This document shows positions 39,726-48,954 of a DNA stretch of 54,164 bases, one piece after another. Under the pieces are notes generated by a model, which had not been told where the DNA came from, made no database searches, and was given only the letters and a program-made list of their open reading frames with translations. The position numbers and the translations under genes are program-made. Source of the stretch: CAZQKE01 sp964593865 (GTDB lineage: Bacteria; Chloroflexota; Anaerolineae; JAAYZQ01); assembly GCA_964593865.1 (NCBI GenBank), contig CAZQKE010000033.1:1-54164 (forward strand), given 5' to 3'. Positions within the stretch are counted from its first letter, which is position 1. The number at the start of each line of letters is the position of its first letter.

Positions 39726-41501
39726 ATGGGAAGAACAAAATACCGATCCTTTGCGCTGATCCTGGGGTTGCTCGGCCTGTTGCTCCGGCAACCGGTCCGC
39801 GCCCAAAGCTCCGGTCCGCCCCCCCAACCGGCGGACCTCATTTACAACGAAATGCGCACCGTGTACCTGGGCAACCTGGCCCGCCGGGATAACGGTGTAC
39901 CGCCCATGCGCTGGAACGCCGAAATGACCGAAGCAGCCCGCTGGTTTTCCTGGGATTCGGTGGAAAACCAGCCGCCCGGCTTTTGCGGACACCTGGATTC
40001 GCTGGGGCGTTGGCCTTCGGAACGCGTGCCCTCCTTTGGCTACCTGGGCAATTCCTGGGCGGAAAACGCCTTTTGCGGCTACGTGACCCCGGAACAGGCC
40101 ATCGAGGGTTGGATGAACAGCACCTACCACCGGGAAAACCTACTCAACCTCGACTCGTGGGAAGTGGGGCTGGGCTACTATCTCCGCGCCGAGGACGGGC
40201 GGGGGTATGTCACCCAAGATTTCGGCATGGATCCACTCTACCCTCCCCTGATCATTGAAAACGAGGCGATCTCCACCGATTCGCCGGAAGTCAACCTCTA
40301 CCTTTACGGCAACGCGGATACGGCTTTCGGCGGCGTGGGGCCGACGGTGGAGATGATGTTGGCCAACGAGCCTTGCTTCGCAGGAGCATCCTGGGAACCG
40401 TACAGGGCGGAGTCCTCCTGGACCCTGGAACCCGGCCTCGGCTGGCGGACGGTGTACGCCAAAGTACGGGATGCGGTGGGACGCACGACAGTGGTCAGCG
40501 ACACCATCTACCTGGGCGACGATGTCCCGTTGGACGAACTGGGGTTGCATTTGGCCTCCGCCACACACCGCCAAGTCACGGTGTACGAACTAGACGGAAA
40601 CGACCTGCCCTATTTTCAGCTCAGCCAGAATTGGTTCGCCGATGACACGTTGTTGCAGGGCAACGGCGAACGGGTCAACGATCCCGATGCGTTGGGGGGA
40701 ACGGCCTATCGCTTGTTCCCCGGCGACGGCGAATCCCGCGCCAGGGTTTGGACGACGGACTTTGGCAAAGATACCCCCTTTGTGGCCTATTTCCGCCTCA
40801 AGGTGAACGACAACACCTCCGACGAGGAAGTGGCCCGTATCTCCGTCAAAAGCGGGGGCATCGAGTACGGCCCCTTCAGCCTCAAAGGGACCGATTTTGA
40901 CGCCGCCAACGTCTACCAGGAATTCCCCATCCCCTTCACATTCCACGATAACCCCGAAGACGGCTCTCTGTTCTTCAACTTTTGGCACAGCGGGCAGGCC
41001 GATGTTTATGTAGACGGGGTGTACATCTTTACCGAACCGTATCCCGTCCAATCTTCCTTCACCTGGGACGTGCCCGGCGGTCACTACCGGGGCGGAGGAA
41101 TCTGGCTGCGCTACACCGACAACGCCGGTTCGTTCTCCCCCGTTGAGGACGCCGTCCTCATCCCCCGGCGCATCTCCGCCTTGCCGATGTCCATCTCGGT
41201 CATGGCGGAGGTGAGCGCGACCACTCCCACCACCCGCACGCTGACGATTGAGCGCAAAGGGTGCGAGCCGTTCGGCTGGGATGTAGGCGGGAACGCTCCC
41301 TGGCTGACGGTACAACCAGAAGAGGAGACGGTCCGGGTTGTTGTGGATCCGCGCGAAATGGCCCCCGGCGAATACCGGGCAAGCATCACCATCCAGGCGG
41401 AAAGCGGCGTCATCGGCAGCCCCATTCAGGTCCCGGTGACGCTGCTCGTGGTCGAACAGATCCACCGGCAGTACCTGCCGGCGATCCTCCGGGCCTACTG
41501 A
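39726..41501 (+). CDS. Secreted SCP/CAP-domain protein with BACON-like domain and YLP C-terminal tail
   Basis: A 591-residue exported protein. Residues 1-26 are a signal peptide (cleavage likely after PVRA). A CAP/SCP domain spans about 38-165: LIYNEMRTVYLGNLARRDNG, PMRWNAEMTEAARWFSW, SWAENAFCG, AIEGWMNSTYHRENLLN and EVGLGYYL. The middle region is beta-rich, and residues ~495-575 resemble a BACON-type Ig-like domain (GNAPWLTVQPEEE, APGEYRASITIQAE). The protein ends HRQYLPAILRAY. YLP-x-hydrophobic tails are common at the end of secreted Chloroflexota proteins, as I recall. CAP domains bind lipids or act as proteases; the role here is unknown. ATG 39726 follows AAAGGGGA. Confidence 0.85.
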   Translation: MGRTKYRSFALILGLLGLLLRQPVRAQSSGPPPQPADLIYNEMRTVYLGNLARRDNGVPPMRWNAEMTEAARWFSWDSVENQPPGFCGHLDSLGRWPSERVPSFGYLGNSWAENAFCGYVTPEQAIEGWMNSTYHRENLLNLDSWEVGLGYYLRAEDGRGYVTQDFGMDPLYPPLIIENEAISTDSPEVNLYLYGNADTAFGGVGPTVEMMLANEPCFAGASWEPYRAESSWTLEPGLGWRTVYAKVRDAVGRTTVVSDTIYLGDDVPLDELGLHLASATHRQVTVYELDGNDLPYFQLSQNWFADDTLLQGNGERVNDPDALGGTAYRLFPGDGESRARVWTTDFGKDTPFVAYFRLKVNDNTSDEEVARISVKSGGIEYGPFSLKGTDFDAANVYQEFPIPFTFHDNPEDGSLFFNFWHSGQADVYVDGVYIFTEPYPVQSSFTWDVPGGHYRGGGIWLRYTDNAGSFSPVEDAVLIPRRISALPMSISVMAEVSATTPTTRTLTIERKGCEPFGWDVGGNAPWLTVQPEEETVRVVVDPREMAPGEYRASITIQAESGVIGSPIQVPVTLLVVEQIHRQYLPAILRAY

Positions 41502-41514
41502 AGGACCGGTCCTG

Positions 41515-42627
41515 CTAAGGGGCGCGTCCACCTTTCGCCGCCTGACGCACCGCCTCATAAACGGGGCGGGGGTTGAATTCCGGGTCCACCATTGCGAAAT
41601 AGTAGGCCGCCCGGTCGGGGGGCACGTCTCCCACCTGCCGGAAGTACCAGATGTTGACCACACCCAGCCAGGGCCAATGCTCCCGCCCCCAGGCGATACC
41701 CCGCACCGTGAACTCGGCCTGTTCCTCCTCCGTTACCCGCTCCCAGGTGAGCAACTCATCGGGGAAGGAGGCCGGAGCGGCGTTCCAACCATATTCGTTG
41801 AGCCAAACGGCCTTCCTGTCGTCACCGTACCGCTCCATGATGGGCCGGTAAAGCTCCACGCGGCGGAAATTGAGCACCTGGGGGTCCGGCGGGTCTTCCG
41901 GAGGACGGTCCAGGCCAAAGGCATTGGCCGAAAGGATGTCAAAATAGTCTCCTGCCCCGGCCTGATACATCTGTTCCAAAAAGATCAGGTCGTTGTGATT
42001 GCCCCGCATGGAAGCGTCCTCCAGCGTCATGGCCAGCGGCGCGCTCAGGACAACGACGTCGGGATCGGCCTCTTTGGCCCGGCGGTAGGCCGTCTCCAGC
42101 AGACGGGTGTATGCCACGGCGTCCACCCGCCGAAAGCCCCACTCGGCGGTCAGGTTGGGTTCGTTCCAGATCTGAACGTAATGCACCCGGCCCCGGTAGC
42201 GGCGCACGAATTCATAGACGAAATCGCCGTAATCGTCCAGCCGGTCGGGAGGAGCGGCGGGAAGGGGGTTCCCCTGCCGCGCCCAGGCAGGAGGGCGATC
42301 TAGCCGGGCGATGATCTGCATCCCGTACCGTTCGGCCAGGTCTACGATGCGGTCATACTTGGCCCAGGCAAATTCCCCTTTGCGCCGGGGTTCGATCTCC
42401 TCCCAGGAAAACTGTTGTTTGATCCAACCGATGCCCGCTTCCCGCGCCATTGCCAGGGTCTTTTCCTGCTTCCAACCTTCCACCTCCCGATCCAGGAAAA
42501 AGTTGGCCCCATAGGGATTGACGTCGGTGTAAGGGATGGACCGAGGATGGGTACGGAGCCAAGCCCAAAGGCCCACGGCGGCAAGCAGGGCAAGGCCACA
42601 GGCGAACAAGAAACGACGGCCCGTCAT
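41515..42627 (-). CDS. Secreted/anchored glycoside hydrolase, clan GH-A (GH5/GH39-like)
   Basis: A 370-residue TIM-barrel hydrolase with an N-terminal signal-anchor helix (residues 5-25). The acid/base is Glu156 in VQIWNEPN and the nucleophile is Glu278 in VWLNEYGW, both at strand ends as in clan A retaining enzymes. GIGWIKQQFSWEEIEP and YFDILSANAFGLD support the fold. Neither the substrate nor the exact GH family can be assigned by eye. It acts outside the membrane. Its start overlaps the penicillin-acylase stop by four bases, and it converges with the CAP-protein gene with only 13 bp between. Confidence 0.88.
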   Translation of the reverse strand: MTGRRFLFACGLALLAAVGLWAWLRTHPRSIPYTDVNPYGANFFLDREVEGWKQEKTLAMAREAGIGWIKQQFSWEEIEPRRKGEFAWAKYDRIVDLAERYGMQIIARLDRPPAWARQGNPLPAAPPDRLDDYGDFVYEFVRRYRGRVHYVQIWNEPNLTAEWGFRRVDAVAYTRLLETAYRRAKEADPDVVVLSAPLAMTLEDASMRGNHNDLIFLEQMYQAGAGDYFDILSANAFGLDRPPEDPPDPQVLNFRRVELYRPIMERYGDDRKAVWLNEYGWNAAPASFPDELLTWERVTEEEQAEFTVRGIAWGREHWPWLGVVNIWYFRQVGDVPPDRAAYYFAMVDPEFNPRPVYEAVRQAAKGGRAP

Positions 42628-45023
42628 GGGTTCTGCTCCGTGAGCGGCAACAAACGCAACTTTGCTTCCATTTCCCGCTCCACATCCTCGCGGGCATAAA
42701 GAAGGGGATGATACCCCCCTTCAAACCAGGCCCGGATCTGGTCGTCGTAGTGCTTGCTGCCCGGCTGACCAGACTGACCGGGAGCCAGCAATCCCAGCGC
42801 GTGGTCCAGGTCGCCCAGATCGGCGATAAAGCGATAAGGCGGGCCGATGATACGCTCGCAGCTGAGGTCATGGCGGGCCGCGCCGGTCGCCCAAACGGTG
42901 GTATCGTCACCGCCCAGGGGATACGGCCCTCGGTTGAAAAGCAGGTCCAGGGGGCGGAGACGGCCCAGGGTATGGGCATAGGTCAATGTGTGCAGCTTGC
43001 CCCAAGCCCAATCCTTTGGTTCCGGCCCCAGTTCCTGCTCCAAGAACGCGACCGTCTGTTGCAAGGCCAAAATCATTGCCTCGTCGCGGCCTTCGCCGTT
43101 GCCCAGGTCAAACCAAGGGGAGTCGGGTTCCTCCAGCAGTTTGTGCAACCACTGCCTGGCCCGCACGCCAAAGATGCTGCGGTCGGCCAGCTGAGGCGTC
43201 GGCCCCAACCCGGCGTAACGGACGGTCAGGTCTTCACCCAACCTGTCCACCAGCAGCAGGCGGATCATGCGCCGCAGGAAGACCTGATAGACCGCCGCTT
43301 CGGGGCTATCGGCGGTCAGAGCACCATCCCAACGGCCCATCATCTCCACCACGGCGGCCAGGCGAGGATCTTGTACGCGCAGATTGCCCAAATGACGGGC
43401 CACGTCGCGGGCCGTGGGCGAAACCAGGTCAAAATGCATTTTCCGCACATAAGCGACATCCACCCGCTTCCGCCCCTCAATCAGTTCGGTGATGCGCCGC
43501 GCCCGGTCGTCGCTGGCGTATTCGCGCCCCAAAAAGTAAGGGTACTCTTTGCCGACGATGCGGTTATTGGCGGTGACGATGTAGCCCTGGGGCGGGTTGT
43601 AGAGATGGGGCATCTCCTCAAAGGGGATGTAACCGGTCCATTCATACTCGCCCGTCCAGCCGGGCACGGGTGTCAGCCCTTCTCCTTTGGCGCGGATGGG
43701 AACCCGCCCGGCCAGGCTGTACGCGATATTGCCTTCCCTATCGGCATAGACCACATTCTGCACGGGCGAAGTCCAACGGCGCAACGCTTGGCGAAATTCC
43801 AGGCAGGTACGCGCCTCCATCATCTCCAAAACGGCGTGGATCACCGTATCCGGTTCCCACGACGTCCAGCGCAGGGCCAACGGCTCCTCCCCGGCCAAAT
43901 CGGCGGCCAATGCGTTGATGATGGGGCCGTGGCGGGTGAGGATGACCTCCTCAACGACCGTCTCGGCTCCCTTGACCTCAATCTCCTCCCGGATGATCTC
44001 CGCCCTGTGCCACTCACCTCGGTACTCGTACCACACCCGACCCGCTTCGTCGCGGCGCAGTCGCTCCCGATACAGATCCTGGACATCGGGAAAGCCGTTG
44101 GTGAACCCCCAAGCTACGTGACCGTTGTGCCCGGCAACTACACCCGGCACGCCGGGAAAGGTGATGCCGATGACGTTCAGGCCGCCGCCGACCAGATGGT
44201 TTTCGTACCAGATGGAGGGTTGGTACATAGGCAGGTGCATATCGTTGGCCAAAATGGGCGTGCCGCCGACGGTACGCTGCCCTGCCAGAACCCAGCTATT
44301 GCTGCCCACCCCTGCTTGGGGAGGAGGACCGAGGAAGGGCCGGGCCGCTGCCGCCCGATCCAGCGCACTCAGGCCGCCGGGGGGCACAATGGACAACTCG
44401 TCCAACTCCGGTTCCAGTTCGGCGGCCCGCTCCGGCCCCAGACGGGCGATCAGTTGGGCACGGAGCAGCTCACTTTCCCAATTGATGGACAACCCCCAGG
44501 ACATGGCCTTGTTCCAGGCCAGGGTATCGGCGGCGGTCCAGGGTTCGGGCCGGTAACGCAATAGCCCAAACTCCACCGGCAACCGCCCCAAGGCGATGCG
44601 GGCATTCACCCCGGCGGCATAGGCTTCCAGCACGGTGCGGACCGGCTCGGTCAGGAGCGATACCTGCTGCTCCGCCAGCCGCCTCATCCCCAGGATACGC
44701 AGCCAGCGGTCCACCGCGACCGTTTGCGGCCCCAACACCTCGGAAAGCCGCCCGGCGACCATCCGCCGCTGGAAATCCATCTGCCACAGACGATCCTGGG
44801 CGTGGACAAAGCCCTGGGCAAAAAAGAGATCGTGGCGGTCGGCAGCGTAGATGTGGGGCACACCCCAGCGGTCGCGCAGGATTTCAACGGGGCGGTGCAG
44901 ACCGGGCAAGCGCAACGTGCCCCGCGTGCGGGCCAGGGGCCGCCGCAACAGGTAATGGTACGCTCCCCCGATCAAGGCCGCCGCGCCCAATGCAGTTCCC
45001 GCCATGAGCCAACGTTTGTCCAT
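42624..45023 (-). CDS. Penicillin acylase family Ntn-hydrolase
   Basis: A 799-residue precursor. An N-terminal membrane/signal segment (residues 6-25) is followed by the alpha chain (TLRLPGLHRPVEILRDRWGVPHIYA, FAQGFVHAQDRLWQMDFQRR). The autocatalytic nucleophile is Ser241 in AGVGSNSWVLAG, then the beta chain (GTPILANDMHLP, PGVVAGHNGHVAWGFTN, GYIVTANNRI). Such enzymes hydrolyse amide-linked acyl groups, including penicillins and acyl-homoserine lactones, outside the membrane. ATG 45023 with GGAGCGGGAC is the start; the open frame extends 120 codons upstream through the repeat block but is rejected. The precursor is coupled to the glycoside hydrolase gene. Confidence 0.92.
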   Translation of the reverse strand: MDKRWLMAGTALGAAALIGGAYHYLLRRPLARTRGTLRLPGLHRPVEILRDRWGVPHIYAADRHDLFFAQGFVHAQDRLWQMDFQRRMVAGRLSEVLGPQTVAVDRWLRILGMRRLAEQQVSLLTEPVRTVLEAYAAGVNARIALGRLPVEFGLLRYRPEPWTAADTLAWNKAMSWGLSINWESELLRAQLIARLGPERAAELEPELDELSIVPPGGLSALDRAAAARPFLGPPPQAGVGSNSWVLAGQRTVGGTPILANDMHLPMYQPSIWYENHLVGGGLNVIGITFPGVPGVVAGHNGHVAWGFTNGFPDVQDLYRERLRRDEAGRVWYEYRGEWHRAEIIREEIEVKGAETVVEEVILTRHGPIINALAADLAGEEPLALRWTSWEPDTVIHAVLEMMEARTCLEFRQALRRWTSPVQNVVYADREGNIAYSLAGRVPIRAKGEGLTPVPGWTGEYEWTGYIPFEEMPHLYNPPQGYIVTANNRIVGKEYPYFLGREYASDDRARRITELIEGRKRVDVAYVRKMHFDLVSPTARDVARHLGNLRVQDPRLAAVVEMMGRWDGALTADSPEAAVYQVFLRRMIRLLLVDRLGEDLTVRYAGLGPTPQLADRSIFGVRARQWLHKLLEEPDSPWFDLGNGEGRDEAMILALQQTVAFLEQELGPEPKDWAWGKLHTLTYAHTLGRLRPLDLLFNRGPYPLGGDDTTVWATGAARHDLSCERIIGPPYRFIADLGDLDHALGLLAPGQSGQPGSKHYDDQIRAWFEGGYHPLLYAREDVEREMEAKLRLLPLTEQNP

Positions 45024-45160
45024 GTCCCGCTCCGAAAATACCCCCTCACCCTCCCCCACCCGGACCGCGCCTGCGGCGGCCCACGGGGAGAAGGGTGAGG
45101 GCAAACTCCAAATTCCATCCTCGGCGGTGCGCCGGGGATCGGTCCACTTTCTCAGAAAAC

Positions 45161-45400
45161 CGCGGGCCGTCCACGAATCGGGCACGAATACGCGAATGCA
45201 CGAATGCGCCCGGCCCGGCAAGTCCCCGAACTTGCCCAGAGCGGCTAAACCGCACTTTGCAGGCCGTTGGCCGACCGCGTAGGCGGTCGGCCGGCCGCAG
45301 GCCCAAAAGGGGCGACTTGAGTCGCTCCCACCCCCGTCGGCACGTGGGCCGTCCACGAATCGGGCACGAATACGCGAATGCACGAATGCGCCCGGCCCGG
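45161..45400 (+). repeat. Direct repeat block A downstream of the STAND gene
   Basis: 240 bp starting CGCGGGCCGTCCACGAATCG and ending CCCGGCCCGG. It contains two copies of the CCGTCCACGAAT unit, a GGCAAGT/ACTTGCC hairpin, a GGCCGACCGC/GCGGTCGGCC hairpin and CCCAAAAGGGGCGACTTGAGTCGC. Block B at 49081-49335 has the same modules in the same order and orientation, over 90% identical by eye. Together the two bracket one gene. Confidence 0.9.
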
Positions 45401-45402
45401 AC

Positions 45403-45492
45403 CAGACCTGACAGGTCTTGGAGACCTGTCAGGTCTGAGCACGCAGCCGCGCCACCCGCTGCGCATCCGCCCGCAGGTTTGGAACCTGCGGG
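45403..45492. repeat. Two perfect palindromes after block A
   Basis: CAGACCTGACAGGTCT-TGG-AGACCTGTCAGGTCTG at 45403-45437 (16-bp arms) and CCCGCAGGTT-TGG-AACCTGCGGG at 45470-45492 (10-bp arms). Both have the TGG loop. They lie just after the stop side of the STAND gene and could act as a transcription barrier, but no T-run follows. Confidence 0.85.
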
Positions 45493-45508
45493 AGGATGTT
45501 AGAGGATG

Positions 45509-48500
45509 TTATGCCCGCACCTGCCCCACCCCCTGCGCCGCCGCCCGAATGTCCTGCAACCGCCCCTCAACATCGGCGACGGCCAACGCATCCAGCAGGC
45601 GCAGCACCCGCCCCACCACACCGGCGGCTGCACAGGCAACCCGCGCCGCCCGGAACGCTTCCACCGCCTGGGAGACCAGAGCCTCGGCCTCCGCCGTATC
45701 CGAGGCCAACAGCGCCAAACCGGCCAGGGCCAACCCTTTGGCGTCGAGCAGATCGTACAGGTCCGGCGTGCGGGCGAGCAACGCCTCGGCGTGCTCCAGC
45801 GCCGATGCGAACGCTTCCCGCGCCGGGGCCGGATTCCCCTGCCGCAGCGCAACGACCCCTGCCAGAGCCTGAACCTGGGCGTTGAACAAGGGGACATCAT
45901 ACTGCCGGGCTGCATTGGCGGCCTGCCCGGCGGCGGTCAGTTCGCCGCTGTACAAACGAGCCAGAGCGAGCCGACCATAGCCCCATTGACAGATCTCGGG
46001 GTCTTGGATCTGCTCCCCAATCCCGGCACAGTTCTGAGCGTGTTGTATGGCGGCCTCGTATTGCCCCTGATCAATCAGGGCTTGGGCCAGGTTGCCCAGG
46101 CGGTATCCCTCCCCGCTCCGGTCGCCGATCTCCCGCGCGATCTCCAACGCCTGCTCATAGTACGCGATGGCCCGCCGGACCTCCCCCAGGTCCGCGTAGG
46201 CGTTCCCCAGGTTGTCCAGGTCATTCCCCTCCCCGCTCCGGTCGCCGATCTCCCGGTGGATCTCCAACGCCTGCTCATAGTACGCGATGGCCCGCCGCAC
46301 CTCCCCCAGGTCCGCGTAGGCCACCCCCAGGTTGCCCAGGTGGTTCCCCTCCCCGCGCCGGTCGCCGATCTCCCGCGCGATCTCCAACGCCTGCTCATAG
46401 TACGCGATGGCCCGCCGGACCTCCCCCAGGGCCGCGTAGGCGTTCCCCAGGCTGCCCAGGTCGGCCCCCTCCCCGCGCCGGTCGCCGATCTCCCGGTCTA
46501 TCTCCAACGCCTGCTCATAGAACCCGATGGCCCGCCGGACCTCCCCCAGGCGATAGTAGGCCGCTCCCAGGTTGCCCAGGTGGTTCCCTTCATTCCTCCG
46601 GTCGCCGATCTCCCGGTGGATCTCCAACGCCTGCTCATAGAACTCGATGGCCCGCCGCACCTCCCCCAGGGCCGCGCAGGCCAGCCCTAATATGCCCAGG
46701 TTGACCGCCTCCAGCGACCGGTCTTCCAGCCGGCCCAGCAGTTGCTCCCGCAGCTCCTTCACCAATGCCGCGTGGCCCCAGAGCAGCAGGTAGTCGAAAT
46801 CGATCTCCCCCAGCAGCCGGGCGGCGGCCTCGTACTGCCCCGCCCCCAGCCGCTGCTCGAACTCGGCCAGCTGGGGTTCCAAGTCGGCCACCTCCCGCCA
46901 GGCTTCCTCCGGCAGGCGCAGGCGGGCGTAATAGTCGGCGGCGCGGGCGTGGAGCGCCCGCCGCCTTTCGGCCTCCAGGTGGTCGTAGAGATAGGCCGCG
47001 TCCAGGGGGTGCAGGCTGTACTCCTGCCGCTCCCCGTCATAGGCGGCATAAGCCCGGCGCACCAGGCGGGCCAGCGTCGCCCGCACATCCAGCGTCGGGT
47101 CCTCCGCCCCCACCACCGCCTGCACCGCCGCCGCCGGAACCGGTCGCCCATAGACGGCCAGCACCTCCAGCAGCTGCCGGGCCGCCGGGTCGGTCAGCAG
47201 GCGAAAGCTCTCCGCTTGTAACTCCTCCACCACCTCCTGCCGCCACACCGCCTCGTCGGCCAGCAGGTCCTCCACGTCGGTCAGCGTCGGGTCGTCGGCC
47301 AGGACGCTATAGGCATATTCCAGGGCGCGGGGGATGCCGTGGCAGCGGCGGGCCAGCTCCCGCAGCAGGGCCTCATCGGCCTCGCGCAGCCCCGCCGCGC
47401 CGTCGGCGTCCAGCTCCCGCAGCAGGGCCACCGCCTCCGCCTCGGCCAATCCTTCCCGCAGGGGCAGCTCCCGGAGCCAGGTCCGCCCCCGCCGCACCCG
47501 CAGCGGATGGCGGCTGGAAACCAGCAGCACCGCCCCCGATTCGGTCTCCAGGGCGGCGGTCAAAAAGGCCCGCAGTCCCGCATCATGGGGCAGGCCCTCC
47601 TCCCCCAGGGCCTCTTCCAGGTTGTCCAGCAGGAGCAGGTAGCGGCCCCGGCGCAGGCGGGCCAGCAGGTAACGGGCCTTTTCCTCCACCGTGGCCCCCT
47701 TGTCCTGCCAGAACCGCTCCAACGCCTCGGCCTCCTCGCCGCCCAGGGTCTCCACCAGCCGCCTGTAGAGGTCGTCCAGCCCCAGGCCGCCGCCCCGCCC
47801 GCTGAAACAGGCGACGCCGTTCCAGCCCCCCTCCCCGCCGGGGTCCAGGCGGGGTTCCAGGTCGTCCAGCAGGCGGGCCAGGAGGGCGGTCTTGCCCATC
47901 CCCGCCCGCCCCGTGACGACGATCAGGCGCAGGTCGCCGCGTTCCAGGCAGCGGCGCAGGTCGTCCAACTCGCGCAGGCGGTCGAAAAAGCGGCGGGCCG
48001 GTTGGGGCCGGGGGCCGGTGAGGGCCTGGGGACGGCGCAGGCGGCGTCGGCGGCTCTGGGCCAGGAGGTCCTCCCGCAGGCGGCGGATCTCTTCCTCCAA
48101 CTGACGGCTCAGGGCTTCCTGGGAGCCGCGGACGACCAAACGGGTGCGTTCGTGCTCCCGGGCCATCTGCTCGCTCAGGGCGGCCAGGTCGCGGCGCATC
48201 TCCTCCTGCCAGGCGGCCTGGGCTTGCAGGGCGCGGCGCAGGTCGGCCTCGGTCGCGGCCAGGGCCATCAGGCGGGCTTCCAGGCCGTCCTGCAGGGCCG
48301 CCGTCAGCCGCGCCCGCTCCCCCTCCGCCAGGTGGACGCCGCCGCTCTGCAGGGCGGTGAGCAGGTCCAGGAACAAGGTGTCGCGCAAGCGTTCGTCCTG
48401 GCGCACCAGTTCCCGCAGCCATTCGGCCAGGCGGGGCAGCAGCCGCGCCCGGTACATCTCCCGCAGCGAATCGGGGCAAAGGCCGGTGTAGGGTTCCACC

Positions 48501-48922
48501 GCCGCCCACAGGGCCTCGGCGGCCCGGCGGCGGGCGGCCTCCACCTCGGCGCGGGGGTCGTGGGAGGGGCGGGTCAGGAGCAGGCGCAGGGTGGCCTCGT
48601 CTACCCTCGCCTCCGGCAGCCGGACGATGCGGTCGGCCTGGTTGTGCAGGTACTCCCGGCACGCTTGGGCCTGGCGGGCCTCCTCGCCCCAGCGGTCCAG
48701 GGGGCCGGGGGCGTGGCGCCGGCGCCATTCGCGGTGCACGTCACGGGCGGCCCGTTGCAGGGCGGTGGACAGCGCCCTTTCCAGGACCTCGTTGCGCAGG
48801 ATGCCGTTGAAATAGTTGTGCACTTGGCGTTCCAGGCCGTGGGCCTTGAGGGCGTCCAGGGTGGTTTCCACCACCCAGCCCAAGGCGGTCTCGGCGATGA
48901 GAACGGTCAGCGGTTCGGCCAT
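45509..48922 (-). CDS. STAND/NLR-like NTPase with C-terminal TPRs
   Basis: 1,137 residues. The N-terminal ~300 residues are an unrecognised helical region beginning MAEPLTVLIAETALGWVVETTLDALKAHG and ending in a coiled coil (LSRQLEEEIRRLREDL). The NTPase follows: Walker A GRAGMGKT (338-345), Walker B LLLLDN (429-434), a sensor-like LLVSSRHP (466-473) and the NB-ARC-type CHGIPRAL (527-534). A winged-helix-like part leads to TPRs, including five near-identical 40-residue units at 753-952 (GEVRRAIAYYEQALEI.REIGDR). Such proteins oligomerise on ligand sensing; several prokaryotic ones act in phage defence. No effector enzyme is recognisable. ATG 48922 follows AAGGA. No promoter was read in the repeat-filled upstream region. 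Confidence 0.88.
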   Translation of the reverse strand: MAEPLTVLIAETALGWVVETTLDALKAHGLERQVHNYFNGILRNEVLERALSTALQRAARDVHREWRRRHAPGPLDRWGEEARQAQACREYLHNQADRIVRLPEARVDEATLRLLLTRPSHDPRAEVEAARRRAAEALWAAVEPYTGLCPDSLREMYRARLLPRLAEWLRELVRQDERLRDTLFLDLLTALQSGGVHLAEGERARLTAALQDGLEARLMALAATEADLRRALQAQAAWQEEMRRDLAALSEQMAREHERTRLVVRGSQEALSRQLEEEIRRLREDLLAQSRRRRLRRPQALTGPRPQPARRFFDRLRELDDLRRCLERGDLRLIVVTGRAGMGKTALLARLLDDLEPRLDPGGEGGWNGVACFSGRGGGLGLDDLYRRLVETLGGEEAEALERFWQDKGATVEEKARYLLARLRRGRYLLLLDNLEEALGEEGLPHDAGLRAFLTAALETESGAVLLVSSRHPLRVRRGRTWLRELPLREGLAEAEAVALLRELDADGAAGLREADEALLRELARRCHGIPRALEYAYSVLADDPTLTDVEDLLADEAVWRQEVVEELQAESFRLLTDPAARQLLEVLAVYGRPVPAAAVQAVVGAEDPTLDVRATLARLVRRAYAAYDGERQEYSLHPLDAAYLYDHLEAERRRALHARAADYYARLRLPEEAWREVADLEPQLAEFEQRLGAGQYEAAARLLGEIDFDYLLLWGHAALVKELREQLLGRLEDRSLEAVNLGILGLACAALGEVRRAIEFYEQALEIHREIGDRRNEGNHLGNLGAAYYRLGEVRRAIGFYEQALEIDREIGDRRGEGADLGSLGNAYAALGEVRRAIAYYEQALEIAREIGDRRGEGNHLGNLGVAYADLGEVRRAIAYYEQALEIHREIGDRSGEGNDLDNLGNAYADLGEVRRAIAYYEQALEIAREIGDRSGEGYRLGNLAQALIDQGQYEAAIQHAQNCAGIGEQIQDPEICQWGYGRLALARLYSGELTAAGQAANAARQYDVPLFNAQVQALAGVVALRQGNPAPAREAFASALEHAEALLARTPDLYDLLDAKGLALAGLALLASDTAEAEALVSQAVEAFRAARVACAAAGVVGRVLRLLDALAVADVEGRLQDIRAAAQGVGQVRA
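46067..46666 (-). repeat. Five tandem 120-bp repeats encoding TPR units
   Basis: Five in-frame 120-bp units, nearly identical at the DNA level (the plus strand repeats ATCTCCAACGCCTGCTCATA). They encode 40-residue TPRs that differ mainly at a few positions: His, Asp, Ala, His, Ala after LEI, and RNEGNH, RGEGAD, RGEGNH, SGEGND, SGEGYR after GDR. The low divergence points to recent duplication or gene conversion. Confidence 0.92.
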
Positions 48923-48954
48923 GGTGAGTTCCTTTTCTCGAATAGCGGTTGAAA

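Noticed and set aside
45024..45383. N-terminal extension of the penicillin acylase frame by ~120 codons
   Set aside because: It translates the dispersed repeat; the family N-terminus, signal segment and GGAG site set the start at 45023.
46067..46666. Regular 120-bp repeats resembling an array
   Set aside because: They are in-frame TPR codons of the STAND gene with no spacers; not a CRISPR array.
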